Shown in pieces: positions 22,881 through 26,332 of a stretch of 26,332 bases of DNA. The notes beneath the pieces are model-generated. The model made no database searches. It was not told the DNA's origin and saw only the letters and a program-made list of their open reading frames with translations. Origin of the DNA: an uncultured Porphyromonadaceae bacterium (GTDB lineage Bacteria > Bacteroidota > Bacteroidia > Bacteroidales > Muribaculaceae); assembly GCA_900547825.1 (NCBI GenBank), contig URII01000035.1, positions 1 to 26,332 of the forward strand, read 5' to 3'. How positions within the stretch are numbered: the stretch's first letter is position 1; every line of letters begins with the position of its first letter. Made by a program: the position numbers and the translations under genes.

Positions 22881-23458
22881 TGGCGTGCCCGCATTATTCT
22901 CAGGTTACGGCGCATATCGTTTTCCAACGACACTATGGCCACTACCACGGCATAGATGAGATTGCGGTCAAAGCGCCCGCGGAGGTGAACGATCATCAGA
23001 TTGCGAAGGTCGCTGAGCATGTCTATCACGGCTGTATCAGGACAGCGGGCGCTACCCTCCTCCACCCGTGCGGAAAGCAGTTTCTTGAGCTCAGAGAACA
23101 ACCGGCTCATCATTTCAAGGCTGCTCCCGGGATCGGACGCACCGAGAAGGGCATGAAGATGCCGCTCTATGTTGGGAAGACACCTGTGGTAATAGTAACT
23201 GTCGGTTGCCTTGGCATACGAGTCAAACACCGAAGGCTTGACGTTGGCAAGCAGAGGAGCCGGGTCAAAACTGTCGGACAGATAGGTATTGACCACCGCT
23301 ATAAACAGATCCGGATCTATTCCATGGACGGCACATGTGGCGTCAACGGTAGAGTCGCCCACTCCGAGATCCAGCCCGAGGCGGTTTATCACTGGGATCA
23401 ACGACGGGGTCTCTATAATTGCCTGCGCCAGGCGCGAGTCAGGCCTTATGTGATTCAT
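22877..23458 (-). CDS. ScdA_N / hemerythrin-like domain protein
   Basis: A 193-residue cytoplasmic protein. I choose ATG 23458, which overlaps the cyclo-ligase stop by 4 bases, over the much longer frame. Residues about 7-60 match the ScdA_N (DUF542) domain of iron-sulfur repair (RIC/YtfE) proteins, but the usual Cys pair is replaced in NRLGLDLGVGDSTVD. Residues about 75-190 appear to be a four-helix hemerythrin-like bundle (YYYHRCLPNIERHLHALL; FSELKKLLSARVEEGS; NLIYAVVVAIVSLENDMRRNL). Few His remain (91, 100, 102, 158), so the di-iron site looks eroded. Bacteroidales relatives of this kind also tend to lack the Cys pair. Function is unassigned; nitrosative or redox sensing is a guess. Confidence 0.8.
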   Translation of the reverse strand: MNHIRPDSRLAQAIIETPSLIPVINRLGLDLGVGDSTVDATCAVHGIDPDLFIAVVNTYLSDSFDPAPLLANVKPSVFDSYAKATDSYYYHRCLPNIERHLHALLGASDPGSSLEMMSRLFSELKKLLSARVEEGSARCPDTAVIDMLSDLRNLMIVHLRGRFDRNLIYAVVVAIVSLENDMRRNLRIMRARQ

Positions 23459-24024
23459 CGGCGCTTCCCTTTCACAATTATGGAGGAGCATTCGGTTATG
23501 ACCATATCCACACCCACATCGTGAGGCTCGGCTTCTATCTCGTCCACAAGCTGGAAATGATAGCCAATGCCTATCTTCATGGCGGAGCATGAGGACAGCA
23601 GGCGGTCGTAGTATCCCTTGCCACGCCCCACGCGGTTACCGGCCCTGTCGTAAGCGACAGCCGGCACTATGACCAGATCCATAGCGGAGACCTCGACGAG
23701 ATCATGGCCCTGAGGCTCGGCGATATCAAATGAGCCGTCGGCCAAGGCTCCGGGCACATACGGCAATATTTCAAGATTCACACCGTTGACCCTCGGAAGA
23801 AAAAGGGACTTGCGTGAATGCCAACGGTCAAGGAAGCCGTGTGTGGCCAATTCATCGGGCAACGAATGATACAGCAACACGTTACGGGCCATCTTGAATG
23901 CGGCAGTCTGTTCCAGAGCTTCCCATACCCGGGCTGCTTTGGCATGTTTCTCTTCATCGCTGAGTAGGGCCTTGCGGGCTCTGACCTGACGGCGTATCTC
24001 GTCTTTTTTCATGGATATCAACAT
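23455..24024 (-). CDS. 5-formyltetrahydrofolate cyclo-ligase
   Basis: A 189-residue cytoplasmic enzyme that converts 5-formyl-THF to 5,10-methenyl-THF using ATP, recovering a dead-end folate. The family motifs are present: PAVAYD (121-126), GRGKGYYDR (133-141) and the EPHDV segment (166-170). The N-terminal MKKDEIRRQVRARKALLS is typical, so the start may be ATG 24012 rather than 24024. It lies 2 bases after the S41 protease stop and overlaps the hemerythrin-like gene by 4 bases. With folC in another operon, the window holds two folate-cycle enzymes. Confidence 0.96.
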   Translation of the reverse strand: MLISMKKDEIRRQVRARKALLSDEEKHAKAARVWEALEQTAAFKMARNVLLYHSLPDELATHGFLDRWHSRKSLFLPRVNGVNLEILPYVPGALADGSFDIAEPQGHDLVEVSAMDLVIVPAVAYDRAGNRVGRGKGYYDRLLSSCSAMKIGIGYHFQLVDEIEAEPHDVGVDMVITECSSIIVKGKRR

Positions 24025-24026
24025 TA

Positions 24027-25655
24027 TTACTGGTGAGCCGTGACAGGAATGGATGCGGCTCCGGAATCAAGTTGCCGGAGAGCTTCGCTGACCACAGGAT
24101 CACGCCGGTTAGTTATTTCATAGAAAGCCGACACGCCAAGAATATCGCGTGCTATAAGGGCTTTCAGTTGGTTAACAAGAAGCGGTCGGGAAATGTTTAT
24201 GTAGTACCACCGGGCCGGGATGCCTTCGGAGGCGGCATAATCGGCGAACGACTGTAGCAGCACATCGTCGGGCGGCAGCGTGGCAAGGAGCTGGCTGACC
24301 GTCTTCACACCTGAAAGCTGCTGTCGGTTGAGATCGGCATAGCTGAAGGCATATTTCTGCATAAGGCCCGCATTAAGCACATTGAGGTAATAGGATGTGA
24401 CCGACGAGGTGTCGTTGGCCACAAATATATCAGGCACTATGCCTCCGCCGCCGTAGACATTACGACCGCCTACAGTCTTGAATATGAGATTCTTGTCGAG
24501 CTTGACACTGTCGCGGCTGAAAAGTTCGCCCGATTCGTAGCGTGAAAGGAGCTCGCCGGCATAGTCCTTTAGCCCTCCCATAGTGTAGTTTTTCTGTATA
24601 CACCGGCCGGAGGGGGTGTAATAACGTGCAATGGTGAGACGCAGCGCGCTGCTGTCGGGCAATTCGATCTGCCTCTGTATCAATCCCTTGCCGAAACTTC
24701 TGCGTCCTATTGTCAGGCCACGGTCATTATCCTGCACGGCCCCGGCGAGAATCTCGCTGGCACTTGCGGAGTATTCATCGATAAGAACTACAAGCTGCGC
24801 GTCGGTAAAGGTTCCGGTGCCGTCGGAGAAAGTCATTGAGTCGTTGGAGGGACGCCGACCTTTGGTAGCCACAATCATCGATCCTGAGGGGAGGAATTCA
24901 TTGGCCATAAGGATAGCCATTTCCATAAATCCGCCTCCGTTTCCACGCAGATCGAGTATATAGCGGGAAGCTCCGGCCTGTTTAAGTCCGACCATAGAGG
25001 TCAGGAATTCATCGTACGTGCCCGAGGCGAATTTATTTACCTTGATATAACCTGTCCGGGGATCAATCATATAGGAGGCGTCGATGGATGTGACGGGGAT
25101 AGGTCCGCGCGTGACTTCGTAGGAAAGGAGCTTGGGGGATGTGGAGCGCTTTATCCCGAGTTTGACTTTGGTTCCGGCAGGGCCACGCAGCACTGACATG
25201 ACTTTCTCGTTGGTAATCGACTTACCGGCCACTACCGAATCGTTTACCGTGACGATGCGGTCACCGGCCATAAGGCCTACTTTCTCGGACGGGCCGCCGG
25301 ATATGACCTCAAGCACTGTGATGGAATCATTGCTTATGGTAAATGATATGCCCACTCCGGTGAAGGAGCCCTGAAGCTCCTCGTTGACCGATTGCAGATC
25401 GGCAGCGGCTATATAAGAGGAATGGGGATCAAGCTCCGAGAGCAACTGCGGAAACATGGCCTCTATCAGAGAGTCGGTGTCGACTTCATCGACATACTCG
25501 GAACCGATAAGTCCGAGAACGGTGGATAGTTTCTCACGGGCAGGTGAAGGGGATGCTCCTGAAAATATATAGCGTGAAAGCATCATGCCGCCGGCAAATG
25601 CCAGAGCAATGGCAAGCGGAACCCACACCGCAGTATTTCTGTATGTTTTTTTCAT
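24027..25655 (-). CDS. S41 family C-terminal processing protease
   Basis: A 542-residue periplasmic serine protease of the CtpA/Prc family with an N-terminal signal-anchor (about 10-30). A PDZ domain spans about residues 92-180 (GVGISFTISNDSITVLEVISGGPSEKVGLMAGDRIVTVN). The catalytic domain has DLRGNGGG (235-242), nucleophile Ser298 in EYSASASE and general-base Lys323 in FGKG, exactly 25 residues apart as in the family. A C-terminal helical domain fills about 430-542. Such proteases cleave at or near C-termini of periplasmic proteins. The gene starts 20 bases after the dCMP deaminase gene. Confidence 0.96.
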   Translation of the reverse strand: MKKTYRNTAVWVPLAIALAFAGGMMLSRYIFSGASPSPAREKLSTVLGLIGSEYVDEVDTDSLIEAMFPQLLSELDPHSSYIAAADLQSVNEELQGSFTGVGISFTISNDSITVLEVISGGPSEKVGLMAGDRIVTVNDSVVAGKSITNEKVMSVLRGPAGTKVKLGIKRSTSPKLLSYEVTRGPIPVTSIDASYMIDPRTGYIKVNKFASGTYDEFLTSMVGLKQAGASRYILDLRGNGGGFMEMAILMANEFLPSGSMIVATKGRRPSNDSMTFSDGTGTFTDAQLVVLIDEYSASASEILAGAVQDNDRGLTIGRRSFGKGLIQRQIELPDSSALRLTIARYYTPSGRCIQKNYTMGGLKDYAGELLSRYESGELFSRDSVKLDKNLIFKTVGGRNVYGGGGIVPDIFVANDTSSVTSYYLNVLNAGLMQKYAFSYADLNRQQLSGVKTVSQLLATLPPDDVLLQSFADYAASEGIPARWYYINISRPLLVNQLKALIARDILGVSAFYEITNRRDPVVSEALRQLDSGAASIPVTAHQ

Positions 25656-25675
25656 AAGTAATGCTTAAAGATGAA

Positions 25676-26140
25676 TCAAAGGTCAGGAATATGGACTGTG
25701 GCCACGCCGGCTTTCTCAAGAAGCTCGACGCCGGCAGTGAGGCGATAGAGTTCCTGAAAGACCACACGGCGTATGCCGGCCTGGATTATGAGTTTGGCAC
25801 ATTCCAAGCATGGTGATGCGGTGACATAAAGTGTGGCTCCGCTCGACGAGTTGTTGGAGCAGGCCACTTTGCTTATGGCGTTGGCCTCGGCATGGAGGAC
25901 ATAGCTTTTGGTAAGGCCGTTTTCGTCCTCACATACGTTTTCAAATCCGGAGGGGGTGCCGTTATATCCATCGGATATTATCATGTTGCCGCTGACTATC
26001 AGGGCTCCCACTTTACGGCGCTCGCAATATGAGTTTTCCGCCCATATACGGGCCATGCGCAGGTAACGGCGGTCAAGCACTTCCTGTTTGTCAGCTGAGG
26101 GCCCCGGAATGTTATCGGTGGTATCTATGTCGATTGACAT
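25676..26140 (-). CDS. dCMP deaminase (deoxycytidylate deaminase)
   Basis: A 154-residue zinc hydrolase that turns dCMP into dUMP for thymidylate synthesis. The zinc site is His83 with Glu85 in HAEAN, and Cys111/Cys114 in SPCLECAK. RKVGALIVSGNMIISDGYNGTPSG and the Cys in NVCEDENG are typical of ComEB/dCMP deaminases. It is the first gene of a five-gene minus-strand run down to 22344. A TAnnTTTG motif 35 bases upstream may be its promoter. Product dUMP and the folate enzyme downstream both feed thymidylate synthesis. Confidence 0.95.
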   Translation of the reverse strand: MSIDIDTTDNIPGPSADKQEVLDRRYLRMARIWAENSYCERRKVGALIVSGNMIISDGYNGTPSGFENVCEDENGLTKSYVLHAEANAISKVACSNNSSSGATLYVTASPCLECAKLIIQAGIRRVVFQELYRLTAGVELLEKAGVATVHIPDL

Positions 26141-26175
26141 GAGTAGGTAACTTTATTTATTCTGCGTTTACTCTG

Positions 26176-26183
26176 CAAATTTA
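26176..26183 (-). promoter_or_regulatory. Possible -7 element before the dCMP deaminase operon
   Basis: The minus strand reads TAAATTTG, matching TAnnTTTG, ending 35 bases before the ATG at 26140. No TTG is seen at the expected -33 distance. Confidence 0.45.
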
Positions 26184-26204
26184 GTCATTTCCCATCAATC
26201 TCCA

Positions 26205-26332
26205 TCAGCTGCACATCTTAAAAAAGACTTTTGCGGCCTGAGAGGGGAAGGGGACCAATATGTCAATGAGCTCTTTGCTGCTTGGAGTCCGCAGGAGAGT
26301 GCGGGGCTGAGGGGCGGTGGCAGCTACCGCTG
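26205..26332 (-). other. Window-edge segment with an open minus-strand frame, coding status unclear
   Basis: One minus-strand frame is open from the right edge to a TGA at 26207-26205, about 42 codons, ending in SQAAKVFFKMCS. It could be the 3' end of a gene starting outside the window, but the length is within chance and I recognise no family. Confidence 0.2.

Noticed and set aside
23459..23590. Extension of the hemerythrin-like gene to 23590
   Set aside because: It lies entirely inside the cyclo-ligase gene in another frame and is rich in Cys/Arg without domain similarity; ATG 23458 gives the classic 4-base overlap.

Overview
The window looks like a chromosomal segment of a gut-type Bacteroidales, probably near Muribaculaceae or Bacteroidaceae. 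The reasons are the gene families (SusA-like GH13 enzyme, DUF3857/transglutaminase pair, AlgI-type MBOAT protein, ScdA_N/hemerythrin protein beside a LuxR regulator, SPOR lipoprotein), several TAnnTTTG promoter elements, and starts with little Shine-Dalgarno signal. Base composition is moderately GC-rich except for one AT-rich island. The family assignment is inference. No rRNA, tRNA, IS element or CRISPR array is visible.

Layout. 1-3240 (+): the 3' part of an MBOAT O-acyltransferase, a DUF389 membrane protein and an alpha/beta-hydrolase esterase lipoprotein. 3274-9337 (-): a Kup potassium transporter preceded by a perfect 19-bp inverted repeat, then two periplasmic DUF3857 proteins, of which only the promoter-proximal one keeps a transglutaminase triad. 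9426-9989 (-): a Crp/Fnr-type regulator with palindromes on both sides. 10196-17663 (-): a tight six-gene run of two half-size chromate transporters, folC, a six-hairpin glycosidase-like lipoprotein, a SusA-like neopullulanase and a SPOR lipoprotein. 17790-19032 (+): an AT-rich island holding an unrecognised ORF with a textbook Bacteroidetes promoter and, out of frame with it, the detached nuclease end of a type III restriction (Res) subunit. 19132-22336 (+): a tandem-META lipoprotein and a patatin/outer-membrane-barrel protein. 22344-26140 (-): dCMP deaminase, S41 processing protease, 5-formyl-THF cyclo-ligase, ScdA_N/hemerythrin-like protein and LuxR-type regulator, the last three joined by 4-base overlaps.

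How the genes fit together. Two operons touch folate and thymidylate metabolism (folC; cyclo-ligase with dCMP deaminase). The GH13 enzyme and its neighbouring lipoprotein suggest periplasmic alpha-glucan handling without a local SusC/SusD pair. The strongest items for follow-up are the 19-bp inverted repeat 5 bases before the kup start, a Crp-spaced palindrome (or terminator) in front of the DUF3857 pair, the Res-nuclease remnant fused out of frame to an unknown AT-rich gene, and the translationally coupled LuxR/hemerythrin-like pair with eroded receiver and metal-site residues. No clearly new complete system can be demonstrated from sequence alone.
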